Below are positions 1-6,428 of a stretch of 50,587 nt of DNA, one piece after another (position 1 is the first letter of the stretch; every line of letters begins with the position of its first letter). Position numbers and translations under genes: made by a program. The DNA comes from Bacillota bacterium (GTDB taxonomy: Bacteria > Bacillota > Clostridia > Lachnospirales > Bianqueaceae). The notes below the pieces were generated by a model that was not told the origin of the DNA, ran no database searches, and was given only the letters and a program-made list of their open reading frames with translations. The stretch lies in assembly GCA_017442535.1 (NCBI GenBank), contig JAFRZL010000009.1, positions 1 to 50,587 on the forward strand, in the 5' to 3' direction.

Positions 1-275
1 GAATCCGCATTCAATTCTCCGCCAAGAACTTCCTTTACCGTGCACTGAAAAAAAGTACACATCTGGTTGGGATCTTCAGACAACCATTGCTCAACTTGAA
101 TTACTGCGATCAATTCTGCTTCTTCTGATGCACTGACCAGTGTATAGCGTGTTTCAAGCGATCCTTCAGCTGTTGTTTTTCCGATTCTATTATAGGATGG
201 CTTTCCTTCATTCGAAGCGCATCCTACTAATGCCAATACTGCGAGCAAGAAAATGATTGCACCTATTTTTTTCAT
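1..275 (-). CDS. Lipoprotein, 5' part only (gene runs off the left edge)
   Basis: This reading frame begins at the ATG at 275-273, is preceded by an AAGGAGGG ribosome site, and stays open to the window edge, giving about 91 codons. The N-terminus MKKIGAIIFLLAVLALVGC is a type II signal peptide with lipobox LVGC, so the mature protein should be lipid-anchored on the outer face of the membrane. The remaining visible residues (SNEGKPSYNRIGKT and on) match no family I recognise. It lies on the same strand as the other minus-strand envelope genes of this region. The C-terminus and function cannot be judged from here. Confidence 0.75.
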   Translation of the reverse strand, partial: MKKIGAIIFLLAVLALVGCASNEGKPSYNRIGKTTAEGSLETRYTLVSASEEAELIAVIQVEQWLSEDPNQMCTFFQCTVKEVLGGELNAD

Positions 276-312
276 TTTAACCCTCCTTGTTTTATATCTA
301 TTCCAGGTGATT

Positions 313-355
313 AAAAAAGCCTTGCTTAAGGAACATACATACGAGGCTGTTTTTT
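313..355 (-). terminator. Terminator-like hairpin after the 278-aa membrane protein gene
   Basis: AGCCT and AGGCT arms flanked by A-run and T-run form a stem with a loop of about 21 nt, followed on the minus strand by TTTTTT. It sits just downstream of the minus-strand gene that ends at 370. The stem is short, so the call is moderate. Confidence 0.45.
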
Positions 356-369
356 CTCAACAAAGCTTT

Positions 370-1206
370 TTAAAGTTGTAAATGTGTTCTCTTACGGAAT
401 CCTTTCACCACCAGTAGAATATTTGCCAGTACGCATGCTCCTGCCAGCGCGATAACTGCCCACAGCGGCAGGGCCGGGCGATACAGATCCTGCGTCAGTT
501 TGGGTGATTCCGACCGCGCCAGATCCATGTCCACACGCAGAAGTGTCTGGTAGAAGCTGACTACTTGCGGCATCTTGCGGAATTCGCTGTTTTCTTTTAC
601 ATAGGCTTTCAGGGACAAAGCTGTTCCCGACTGCGTTTTTTCTGTGCGATAACGGATCTGCTGAAGCCGTACCAGATCGTTCAGGCGCACGTAATATGCC
701 GTATCATTGGATTTTTGTCCCTCAACCAGGAACGGAACCACCAGCCTCCACCCTTTCTCGCGAGTAGGCAGCGAGACCAAGCCGTAGCAGTAAATGTCGT
801 TCTTGGAGGCCGTGGCGAGCGATGCGTTTTCCTCCAGATAGATCGTGGTTCCCTTGGGGATGACATAGGCCGGCTGTGAGTCCTTGGGCGACGCATAATA
901 CTTCAGGTCAAAGGGTGCCTGCATCTGATTGTTCAGCGTCGGTTTGAACATCAGATCCGACGTCTGCGGGAAAGCGTCCCGAATATCGGTCTCTCCCGCC
1001 CGGATCTTATCGACCTGTGTGTAGAACGTTTCGAGTTCAGTGGCCGCCTCCTCGGTCCCGGTATGGTCGACCAGCTCCTTTGACATGTCGCGGAAAACCC
1101 ATTTCTGCATCTGCAGATTCGCAAATGCCGGCTCAAAGAGGAAAGTTAACACGGCCAGAAGGCCGATGCATAATACAATAAGCAGAGGCTTTATTAAGCG
1201 TTTCAT
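370..1206 (-). CDS. Two-span membrane protein of unknown family (paralogue A)
   Basis: This 278-aa protein has a hydrophobic segment near residues 6-27 and another near 246-268, with a basic tail (KGFRKRTHLQL). The roughly 220-residue middle part is therefore probably outside the cell. AGGAGG lies 9 nt before the ATG. A second gene at 2356-3195 encodes a protein of nearly the same length, sharing GWRLV-PF in the middle and an almost identical C-terminal span (PLWAVIALAGACVLANILL). The DNA encoding those C-termini (377-468 and 2363-2454) is identical at 90 of 92 positions although the rest has diverged. I do not recognise the family. Its neighbours are lipoproteins and signalling genes, so an envelope role is inferred. 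Confidence 0.8.
   Translation of the reverse strand: MKRLIKPLLIVLCIGLLAVLTFLFEPAFANLQMQKWVFRDMSKELVDHTGTEEAATELETFYTQVDKIRAGETDIRDAFPQTSDLMFKPTLNNQMQAPFDLKYYASPKDSQPAYVIPKGTTIYLEENASLATASKNDIYCYGLVSLPTREKGWRLVVPFLVEGQKSNDTAYYVRLNDLVRLQQIRYRTEKTQSGTALSLKAYVKENSEFRKMPQVVSFYQTLLRVDMDLARSESPKLTQDLYRPALPLWAVIALAGACVLANILLVVKGFRKRTHLQL
377..468 (-). repeat. Near-identical 92-bp segment, copy 1 (pairs with 2363-2454)
   Basis: It covers the 3' end of the 278-aa gene, coding for the C-terminal membrane span and tail. It aligns without gaps to 2363-2454 with two mismatches, both silent or near-silent. The flanking coding sequence is far more diverged, which suggests recent gene conversion or recombination. 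Confidence 0.9.
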
Positions 1207-1314
1207 GAGTCACAACCTCCTTTAGTTTAGTTTGGGCGAAAATCCTACATTGGACTGCGTCTATTTTCTGACACTGCCTTTTATTCGTTCATATGGATAC
1301 CTCTTCCTTCCTTT

Positions 1315-1530
1315 TCAGGCATTGTGCGCCAGTCTGTATTCCGCCGGACTCATATAGTCCAGATACGAATGCATACGTTTTCTGTTGTAAAACAGCTCCA
1401 CGTATTCGAAGATATCCGCCTTTACCTCTTCTATTGTAGCATACTTCTTTAGATAAATACACTCTCTTTTCGCTGTTGCGAAAAAACTTTCTGAACAGAT
1501 CCATCACAATTGCCAGATACAAATTTTCTT
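1315..1530 (-). mobile_element. IS3-family transposase (OrfB) remnant, internally deleted and frameshifted
   Basis: Read on the minus strand, 1530-1490 encodes ENLYLAIVMDLF, which matches the WLYLAVVxDLFSR part of IS3-type integrase-domain transposases. From 1485 to the TGA at 1315-1317 a shifted frame encodes FFATAKRECIY, then EEVKADIFEYVELFYNRKR, then MHSYLDYMSPAEYRLAHNA. This is the usual C-terminal end (FFxxLKxE...FxYIExFYNRxRxHxxLxYxSPxEF). About 100 residues between the two parts, including much of the DDE core, are missing. No terminal inverted repeats are evident. It is a dead relic beside the first repeated promoter module. Confidence 0.8.
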
Positions 1531-1588
1531 TTTTATGATCATAGAATAACATGAAACCATGAATAAGTAAATCCCTCCGTAATAAAAA

Positions 1589-1666
1589 GGGGGTAGAAAT
1601 GATAAAAATCCAATTTCGACCCCAAAATTAAAAAGAATTGACTGTAAAATATAATTGCGATATAAT
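1589..1666 (+). promoter_or_regulatory. Repeated operator/promoter module, copy A
   Basis: An inverted repeat (GGGGGTAGAAAT at 1589-1600, ATTTCGACCCC at 1613-1623) encloses a loop starting GATAAAAA. Fourteen bases later comes a sigma-A promoter: TTGACT at 1638-1643, a 17-bp spacer, and TATAAT at 1661-1666. The same arrangement recurs at 3430-3509 and 6311-6392. Sequence further upstream (ATGATCATAG-ATAACATGAAA around 1534-1556) also matches copy B. Because the palindrome keeps its distance to the -35 box, an activator or repressor site is inferred. Confidence 0.7.
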
Positions 1667-1683
1667 TAATTATAATTGCTTGC

Positions 1684-1712
1684 AAGGAGGGGATGTAGTG
1701 AAAGTTCTTTTC
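1684..1712 (+). pseudogene. 5' stub of the response-regulator gene, copy A
   Basis: After promoter copy A come AAGGAGGGG at 1684-1692 and GTG AAA GTT CTT at 1698, the same ribosome site and first codons as copies B and C. Homology stops after about five codons, and the sequence runs into the 3' end of the opposing lipoprotein gene. The frame stays open to 2060 but only as antisense of that gene, so I treat it as a truncated relic. A transcript from this promoter would run antisense to the lipoprotein gene. Confidence 0.6.
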
Positions 1713-1721
1713 AAGGAGCTC

Positions 1722-2300
1722 TTATCTCGGCTCCACATTCATACTCAGCTGGATGGCAAGTGCCCGACCGTCTTCACCGGCGCTTCCTTCCCAAATGGAC
1801 ATGCCATTGCTCCCGGGGTCTTTCCAGGCAGTCACTGCATCCTTTTTCGCGACAGCGTTTTCACCTGTTGCCAGCCACTCCTTAGGAATATAATTCTCTG
1901 TCTGCTGATACAGTTCTTTCTGAAAGGCTTCCATGTCCTTCTGATGGACTACGTTGACAATCAGCGTAACCACCTTCCCATCCAGGAAGCGGATATCCAG
2001 ACTGGCCGGTTCCGTGAGCGAAGGATGTTCAAAGTGACCGATCAACCGGTTAAGCTGTGAGTCATATTCCTCTTCTTTCAACCCTAGTTTAGCGGCCACC
2101 TCACTAATGGTCATCCCATAAGATACCGGCACCGGCTCCAGAGTACCGTTCTTGACCGACACAATTTGCTCCAGAAACGGCTTATCCGAAGCAACACTGG
2201 CTTCCGAAGTCTGTCCCTTACATGAGCATAACAGTATCGCCGCGAGTAAAACAGCCATACTAGTCATAAAGATCTTTTTAAAATTGAATTCCCAGTCCAT
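1722..2300 (-). CDS. Lipoprotein with a BamE-like GMT-EV motif
   Basis: I start this at the ATG at 2300 because AAAGGAG lies upstream at 11 nt; an earlier in-frame start at 2339 lacks a good ribosome site. The product is about 192 aa. Its signal peptide has lipobox LLCSC (MAVLLAAILLCSC). The mature part contains SYGMTISEVAAKLGL, which resembles the GMT-EV--LG element of small BamE/SmpA-like lipoproteins and recurs in the lipoprotein at 7784. Membrane anchoring is well supported, but the function is unknown. Its 3' end abuts the truncated response-regulator copy A on the other strand. Confidence 0.75.
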   Translation of the reverse strand: MDWEFNFKKIFMTSMAVLLAAILLCSCKGQTSEASVASDKPFLEQIVSVKNGTLEPVPVSYGMTISEVAAKLGLKEEEYDSQLNRLIGHFEHPSLTEPASLDIRFLDGKVVTLIVNVVHQKDMEAFQKELYQQTENYIPKEWLATGENAVAKKDAVTAWKDPGSNGMSIWEGSAGEDGRALAIQLSMNVEPR

Positions 2301-2355
2301 ATACTTTATAACTCCTTTCGTGAGAATACGAATGACCATTGCAACACAGCTTTTT

Positions 2356-3195
2356 TTACGACTGTAAATGTGTTCCCTTACGGAATCCTTTCACTACCAG
2401 TAGAATATTTGCCAGTACGCATGCTCCTGCCAGCGCGATAACTGCCCACAGCGGAATAGCAGCCTTGAAAAGATCCGGCGATTTATATGTCTCATTATGA
2501 AGCAATGACATGTCGTTAAACAGCAGCTCCGCCTTCATGTAGAAAGATTCCGACTGCCTATACCTTTTGCTAAAGCCTTTGACCAGAAATGAATAGGTAA
2601 CGGCATCTTCCGACGCAGGCTCGGCATCGGCTTTATATCTGAATTGCTGCAGAGCTTGCAATGCCTCCATCTTTACATAATAGTATCCTTGTAATTCCGG
2701 CCTCTCTGCGGAGACAAAAGGCCTTACGAGTCTCCAGCCTTTCTCGGCGGTGGGCCAGGTATTTAACCCATACCCCCACATGCCGCTATACAGCATGAAA
2801 GCTGTTTGAAGCTGGGAGGCGTCCGTATAATCCTCCGGTACGGAAAAATAGACCGTCTCTCCCGTGTGGACAACATAGGCTGGTTCCTTGTCGCCCGGCT
2901 CAGAATAATAGCTTATATCAAAGGGAATCTGAACCGCATTCAGCACATTACTGGTTCCACCAGCGGCAACGGCCCAGTGAAAAACGCCATCATCTTTCCC
3001 TTGCTTCAATCCTTTGATTGCTTCTTTGTAGTATTCCTGCTTCTCTGCCGGGATATCTGCGTTATAGGTGTTTCCGCCACGCGTCAGATATCTGTGCATA
3101 TTATAGTTCCATAAAGCAGGGACAAAGAGCGCCGCTAAGATCGCAAGAATTAAAAGATCAACAAGAATAAGAATGAGTATACGGTTCTTTTTCAT
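2356..3195 (-). CDS. Two-span membrane protein of unknown family (paralogue B)
   Basis: This 279-aa protein has TAGGAGG 10 nt before its ATG. Hydrophobic segments lie near residues 6-27 and 247-269, with about 220 residues probably extracytoplasmic between them. It is a paralogue of the protein at 370-1206: both contain GWRLV-PF, followed later by a Gln-rich stretch (ALQQFRY versus RLQQIRY), and an almost identical C-terminus ending VVKGFRKGTHLQS. The downstream lipoprotein gene starts 55 bp beyond its stop on the same strand, so the two may be co-transcribed. I do not recognise a family. Confidence 0.8.
   Translation of the reverse strand: MKKNRILILILVDLLILAILAALFVPALWNYNMHRYLTRGGNTYNADIPAEKQEYYKEAIKGLKQGKDDGVFHWAVAAGGTSNVLNAVQIPFDISYYSEPGDKEPAYVVHTGETVYFSVPEDYTDASQLQTAFMLYSGMWGYGLNTWPTAEKGWRLVRPFVSAERPELQGYYYVKMEALQALQQFRYKADAEPASEDAVTYSFLVKGFSKRYRQSESFYMKAELLFNDMSLLHNETYKSPDLFKAAIPLWAVIALAGACVLANILLVVKGFRKGTHLQS
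2363..2454 (-). repeat. Near-identical 92-bp segment, copy 2 (pairs with 377-468)
   Basis: This encodes the C-terminal span and tail of paralogue B and matches 377-468 at 90 of 92 positions without gaps. Confidence 0.9.
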
Positions 3196-3253
3196 AACAT
3201 TAGACCTCCTATTATTATTTTTTGTACTACGTCCCCGCGTGCTTAACTATTAA

Positions 3254-3275
3254 CTATACTGCTAGCTATACTGCT
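3254..3275. repeat. Short direct repeat upstream of paralogue B
   Basis: CTATACTGCT occurs at 3254-3263 and again at 3266-3275, a period of 12 bp. It lies about 60-80 bp upstream of the minus-strand start at 3195, where a promoter or regulator site would be expected. A TTGAAA element lies nearby on the minus strand but its spacing to TATAGT is 20 bp, so no promoter is called. Confidence 0.4.
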
Positions 3276-3429
3276 TTATTTCAACACATTGATATCATCT
3301 TCTTCTTGATTTCTGCTGTTTATTATATGACAGAGCAGACATACTATCAGCAGCCATGCAGCGTTTTGCTTTTTTATGATCATAGTATAACATGAAAGCA
3401 TGGAAAAGTCAATTTCTCTGGAAAAATAA

Positions 3430-3509
3430 GGGGCCGAAACGATAAAAAAACAATTTCGCCCCCCCATTTTAAGAATAACTTGCCCCAAATAGAATAGTTA
3501 TGATATAAT
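3430..3509 (+). promoter_or_regulatory. Repeated operator/promoter module, copy B
   Basis: The palindrome arms are GGGGCCGAAAC (3430-3440) and TTTCGCCCCCC (from 3454), with the loop again starting GATAAAAA. The promoter is TTGCCC at 3480-3485, an 18-bp spacer, and TATAAT at 3504-3509. Upstream sequence 3373-3400 matches copy A closely. It drives a truncated response-regulator gene. Confidence 0.7.
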
Positions 3510-3526
3510 AAATAAGAATTGCTTGC

Positions 3527-3615
3527 AAGGAGGGAATGTAGTGAAAGTTCTGTTGCTGGAAGATGATCCTGCAGATGCCAGAGAATTCCTGCATCTAATT
3601 CGACAAGTCCTAAAG
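3527..3615 (+). pseudogene. Truncated response-regulator gene, copy B
   Basis: After AAGGAGGG at 3527-3534, the GTG at 3541 opens a frame reading VKVLLLEDDPADAREFLHLI, the start of a receiver domain. It matches the intact gene at 6429, and a 39-nt stretch (3553-3591 versus 6441-6479) is identical. Homology ends after about 25 codons; the frame then continues through unrelated sequence to a stop at 3801. The residual product lacks the phosphoacceptor Asp and the DNA-binding domain, so it is called a pseudogene. Confidence 0.75.
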
Positions 3616-3902
3616 ATGATGCGGTGCATATGTTGTACTGGACCGGCGCCCGGCTCAAACACGGGCTGCTCCGCATGCTGCGCGACGAAGCCCTCGCCGG
3701 TGCCCACACCGAGTTCTATCAGCTCTCCAAAGGCCTGGAAGTGGAGTATGACCAGCCGACACATGCCTTCCTCAAATTCGATTTTGAAGGCGAGCCGATA
3801 GAAGAAGCGCTGCAGAACGGTCAGCACCAGAATGCCAAAGGCACGGGCCGTCTGATCATGCACCTGAACGACGGCACGGTGGTCGGAGAAGCGGAGGAGT
3901 AA
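3609..3902 (+). pseudogene. Unidentified C-terminal gene fragment joined out of frame to copy B
   Basis: A frame shifted relative to the response-regulator stub is open from about 3609 (GTG possible at 3624, without a ribosome site) to TAA at 3900-3902. It encodes about 92 residues including HMLYWTGARLKHGLLRML and ending LIMHLNDGTVVGEAEE. Its base composition is GC-richer than the surrounding DNA and resembles the core genes, which suggests a piece of another gene moved here. I do not recognise the family. It may be expressed from promoter copy B, but no start signal of its own is seen. Confidence 0.5.
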
Positions 3903-3935
3903 AAACAAACTATATTTCTTCAAGATTTTATAAAC

Positions 3936-3984
3936 AAAAAAGCCGTTTCCGGCGCTCTCATGAGAGAACCGGGAATGGCTTTTT
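3936..3984. terminator. Bidirectional intrinsic terminator
   Basis: AAAAAGCCGTTTCCGG and CCGGGAATGGCTTTTT form a long stem with A/T runs on both sides. It can end both the plus-strand fragment before it and the minus-strand lipoprotein gene ending at 3999. Confidence 0.8.
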
Positions 3985-3998
3985 GATTCAGGAGATTA

Positions 3999-5030
3999 TT
4001 ATTTGATCACGAGATTAATTGCATCTTCATAGATCCATGGCGTTCCATCTTCTAAGAATTGCCCTATGCGTTCCATCACTAAATGAACTTGGACGATAAT
4101 CACTTTTTGATGATCGGGCGTATAGGTGATGAATGGCGGGACGGCTCCGCTGTCAATACTAATTGAACGTATTTTGAGCATATCTTGAGAGCGATTATAC
4201 TCCGCCGCATATTCCTCAATTTTGGCAGCCAGATCAATTTCGGCTAATTCAGCAGCTTCTTCAGATGACATGTCGTCAAATAGATGCTGATTATGCGCTG
4301 TGATTTCAAAAACTGTTCCACGATCTGAAATACTGACAACAAGTTTGTCGCAAGTCGCCATTCCCTGCAGGAGTCTGGTGAAATAGACAAAATAGTTTCC
4401 GAAATTTTTATCAAGATCTTTGTTCTCTCCGTAATACATTACAGTATCAACGGTATAATTGTCCAGATCAACATCAAAGTACTTAAGAACGGCTTCTTTC
4501 GCCTTCAGAACAGCGGTTTCTTCATCAGGAATGACCAGGGGTAATTCATTTTGACTCTGGGACACATCGCGGTACATGACTTTAAAGCCAACCAATTTGC
4601 CTGTTCGGCGATTGAATTCAAACTCCTTGGATTCGTCATAAGTCTGATATTTATAGACCTCAACGGCATCAGGCTCAAAATCAACACAACGAGTTTTTAC
4701 AAACAGGGCTTTGATGGTTTGTCCATCGAAAGATATTTCTCTCTCGGGGGACTCCGTTCCATCTGACACCGGACTGTCTTCGTTCCAGTCCGCGCTCCCG
4801 TAGAGATATGCGTGATAGCCATCATCAGGAGATATCTCTTCGGAGTTGACGCCTTCCTTGGATAGAGATTCCTCCATACTGGCTTCGCTTCTGACCTGAT
4901 AATCATAAGCCCAAACAATCGGTTCAGTCATACTATTACCGGCTGATCCGGTGGAAGATAATGTGGTTTTAGATGTTCCGCATCCTCCCAGCAGAAGCAG
5001 TGCCACGATAATTAAACACATCTTTTTCAT
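3999..5030 (-). CDS. Lipoprotein of 343 aa, possibly with PepSY-like segments
   Basis: The start is the ATG at 5030, behind AGGAGGATGAAGT. The first residues MKKMCLIIVALLLLGGC give a lipobox (LGGC), followed by a Ser/Thr/Gly-rich linker. Two stretches, EETAVLKAKEAVLKYF near residue 170 and SSEEAAELAEIDLAAKIEEY further on, have the EEA...AK/A pattern of PepSY/YPEB-like repeats; that assignment is inference. The protein should sit outside the membrane. It has its own terminator (3936-3984) and appears to be a single-gene unit next to the caspase-like fragment. Confidence 0.75.
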   Translation of the reverse strand: MKKMCLIIVALLLLGGCGTSKTTLSSTGSAGNSMTEPIVWAYDYQVRSEASMEESLSKEGVNSEEISPDDGYHAYLYGSADWNEDSPVSDGTESPEREISFDGQTIKALFVKTRCVDFEPDAVEVYKYQTYDESKEFEFNRRTGKLVGFKVMYRDVSQSQNELPLVIPDEETAVLKAKEAVLKYFDVDLDNYTVDTVMYYGENKDLDKNFGNYFVYFTRLLQGMATCDKLVVSISDRGTVFEITAHNQHLFDDMSSEEAAELAEIDLAAKIEEYAAEYNRSQDMLKIRSISIDSGAVPPFITYTPDHQKVIIVQVHLVMERIGQFLEDGTPWIYEDAINLVIK

Positions 5031-5051
5031 ACTTCATCCTCCTTGTCTTTA

Positions 5052-5285
5052 TTACGGCAACTCAAGGTTGCCGCTTCCTCCAACTACACACATTGCAGCT
5101 GCAGCAGATGAATCTGAGTAGAGTTGACAGTTTAATGCTGCAGAAGCAATGGTATAATGATCATCGACTGCCAGATCAGTAAATCTTTCTGCAAATCCAT
5201 TAAAATTTGCGGCTGTACCATATCCGGTAAAGCCTACAACACAACTTGCACCTTGAACACAAAATCTCTCCACGATGAATGACAT
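5052..5285 (-). pseudogene. C-terminal fragment, perhaps of a caspase/CHAT-like secreted protein
   Basis: An open frame of 77 codons lies between two lipoprotein genes and has no ribosome site. It includes CVQGASCVVGFTGYGTAANF, which resembles the GA--VVGF segment near the end of CHAT/caspase-like peptidase domains, then FAERFTDLAVDDHYTIASAA. Catalytic His and Cys motifs would lie upstream and are not present. I read it as the remaining tail of a larger gene. The family assignment is a guess from one motif, but the lack of a start and the short length are plain. Confidence 0.4.
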
Positions 5286-5317
5286 CAGGAAAATTCATCT
5301 GATATGGTCAGAAGAGA

Positions 5318-5863
5318 TTAAGAAAAATAAGCAGGGCTTAAACGAACTTGATAATATACACAGTACTTTGTCTCGATGACTCTGCTCTCATTCCCGGCAG
5401 CCGCGGGATTAGGCAACTCATCACTGGTCATCAACCAGATTTCAGCGTTATCAGGAAGAGAAAACTGCCCAGGCTGTGATAGTTCCGGGTATTTCCCCTG
5501 TAGGCTCTTCAGGAGATTATCATAGGCCACTGTTCTTTCTTCAATTGTCTTAAAAGCGACGGCCACGGTGTATGCCAAGACTTTCTCTTCTTGATCCTCC
5601 GTAAAGTTTAGATTAAGATACAGATCATCTGTCAGATAATCCGCTCGCTGGTAAGTAAAATCCCTTACTCGTTCCTGGCGCGATTGCAGCAAATCATCTG
5701 CTGTCAACCCAAGTATTGTGAGAGCCTCAATTCTGGACTTTCCGTACAGTTCTTCCACATGGTCTATCGGGTTGGATTTAGCTGTATTACTGGCTTTTAC
5801 GCAACCAGTAATGAGGCTGAGAAGACATGCAATAAGCATACATGCCACAATTCTTCTTTTCAT
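5318..5863 (-). CDS. Small lipoprotein
   Basis: This 181-aa product begins at the ATG at 5863, with AAAGGAG about 9 nt upstream. The signal peptide MKRRIVACMLIACLLSLITGC ends in a lipobox (ITGC). The mature part has SRIEALTILGLTADDL near residue 43, in the same place as the GMT-EV--LG element of the lipoproteins at 1722 and 7784, so the three may be distant relatives. The rest shows alternating beta-like segments and no enzyme motif. It is the most upstream gene of the minus-strand group. Confidence 0.7.
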   Translation of the reverse strand: MKRRIVACMLIACLLSLITGCVKASNTAKSNPIDHVEELYGKSRIEALTILGLTADDLLQSRQERVRDFTYQRADYLTDDLYLNLNFTEDQEEKVLAYTVAVAFKTIEERTVAYDNLLKSLQGKYPELSQPGQFSLPDNAEIWLMTSDELPNPAAAGNESRVIETKYCVYYQVRLSPAYFS

Positions 5864-6044
5864 ATTATGTCATGCTCCTTTCTAATGACAGATTTACGTT
5901 ATTGTTGTGCTAGGTATTCACTTAGAATCCTATCAATTTGACTGTATGAGAATAGGAAACGGAATTAATTGTAAACGTGAATGTGATACAATGGGCTCCG
6001 ATTAGCATCCTTCTAACATTTTCCATAAATCTTTACCTTCTTTC
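5864..6044. other. Intergenic stretch, nothing recognised
   Basis: This AT-rich stretch lies between the lipoprotein gene and the gene relic at 6045-6224. A TTGACT at 5938 has no acceptable -10 box at the right distance. A promoter for the minus-strand lipoprotein gene must lie here, but I could not assign one. Confidence 0.4.
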
Positions 6045-6224
6045 TCAATAGTATTTCCCTTTTTTGCAGCCTTCGATCAACAGGCGAGGGATTTCATTAT
6101 CCAACATGACAAGACCAGAAACCAAATTTGCAACACCTTAGAAAAAGGTTGCAGTTGTCCATTTCAATAGCTTTTCCTGGTTCTTAAGATCATCACCTCT
6201 GTTTTCTGCCCAGCAATAATAGCA
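6045..6224 (-). pseudogene. Degraded gene relic with an in-frame stop
   Basis: A single minus-strand frame reads YYCWAENRGDDLKNQEKLLK and on to a TAA, then continues as GVANLVSGLVMLDNEIPRLL to TGA at 6045-6047. Both halves look protein-like and are in one frame, which suggests one coding region interrupted by a nonsense change. There is no start or ribosome site. The family is unknown. It adjoins repeat copy C, much as the IS3 relic adjoins copy A. Confidence 0.4.
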
Positions 6225-6310
6225 TAAAGATCATAACAATTATTGGAGGTTCTCTTTTTCAATAATATGAAAACATATGAGAATAAAATAGTCAATACTT
6301 TTTGAAGAAA

Positions 6311-6392
6311 TGGGGGTCGAAACGATAAAAAGCATATTTAGACCCCCAAATTTAAAATAGAATTGACCAATTTAGTATGATTATGCTATAAT
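6311..6392 (+). promoter_or_regulatory. Repeated operator/promoter module, copy C (intact locus)
   Basis: The arms TGGGGGTCGAAA (6311-6322) and TTTAGACCCCCA (6337-6348) pair at 11 of 12 positions around a loop containing CGATAAAAA. After 14 bases comes TTGACC at 6363-6368, an 18-bp spacer, and TATAAT at 6387-6392. It lies directly before the LytTR regulator gene, so autoregulation through the palindrome is a reasonable inference. Confidence 0.75.
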
Positions 6393-6428
6393 ATATTAAA
6401 TGATAATTTGGAACAAGGAGGGGATGTG

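Noticed and set aside
1638..2060. Plus-strand open frame of 140 codons after promoter copy A
   Set aside because: Only the first few codons match the response regulator; the rest is antisense to a lipoprotein gene with a clear signal peptide.
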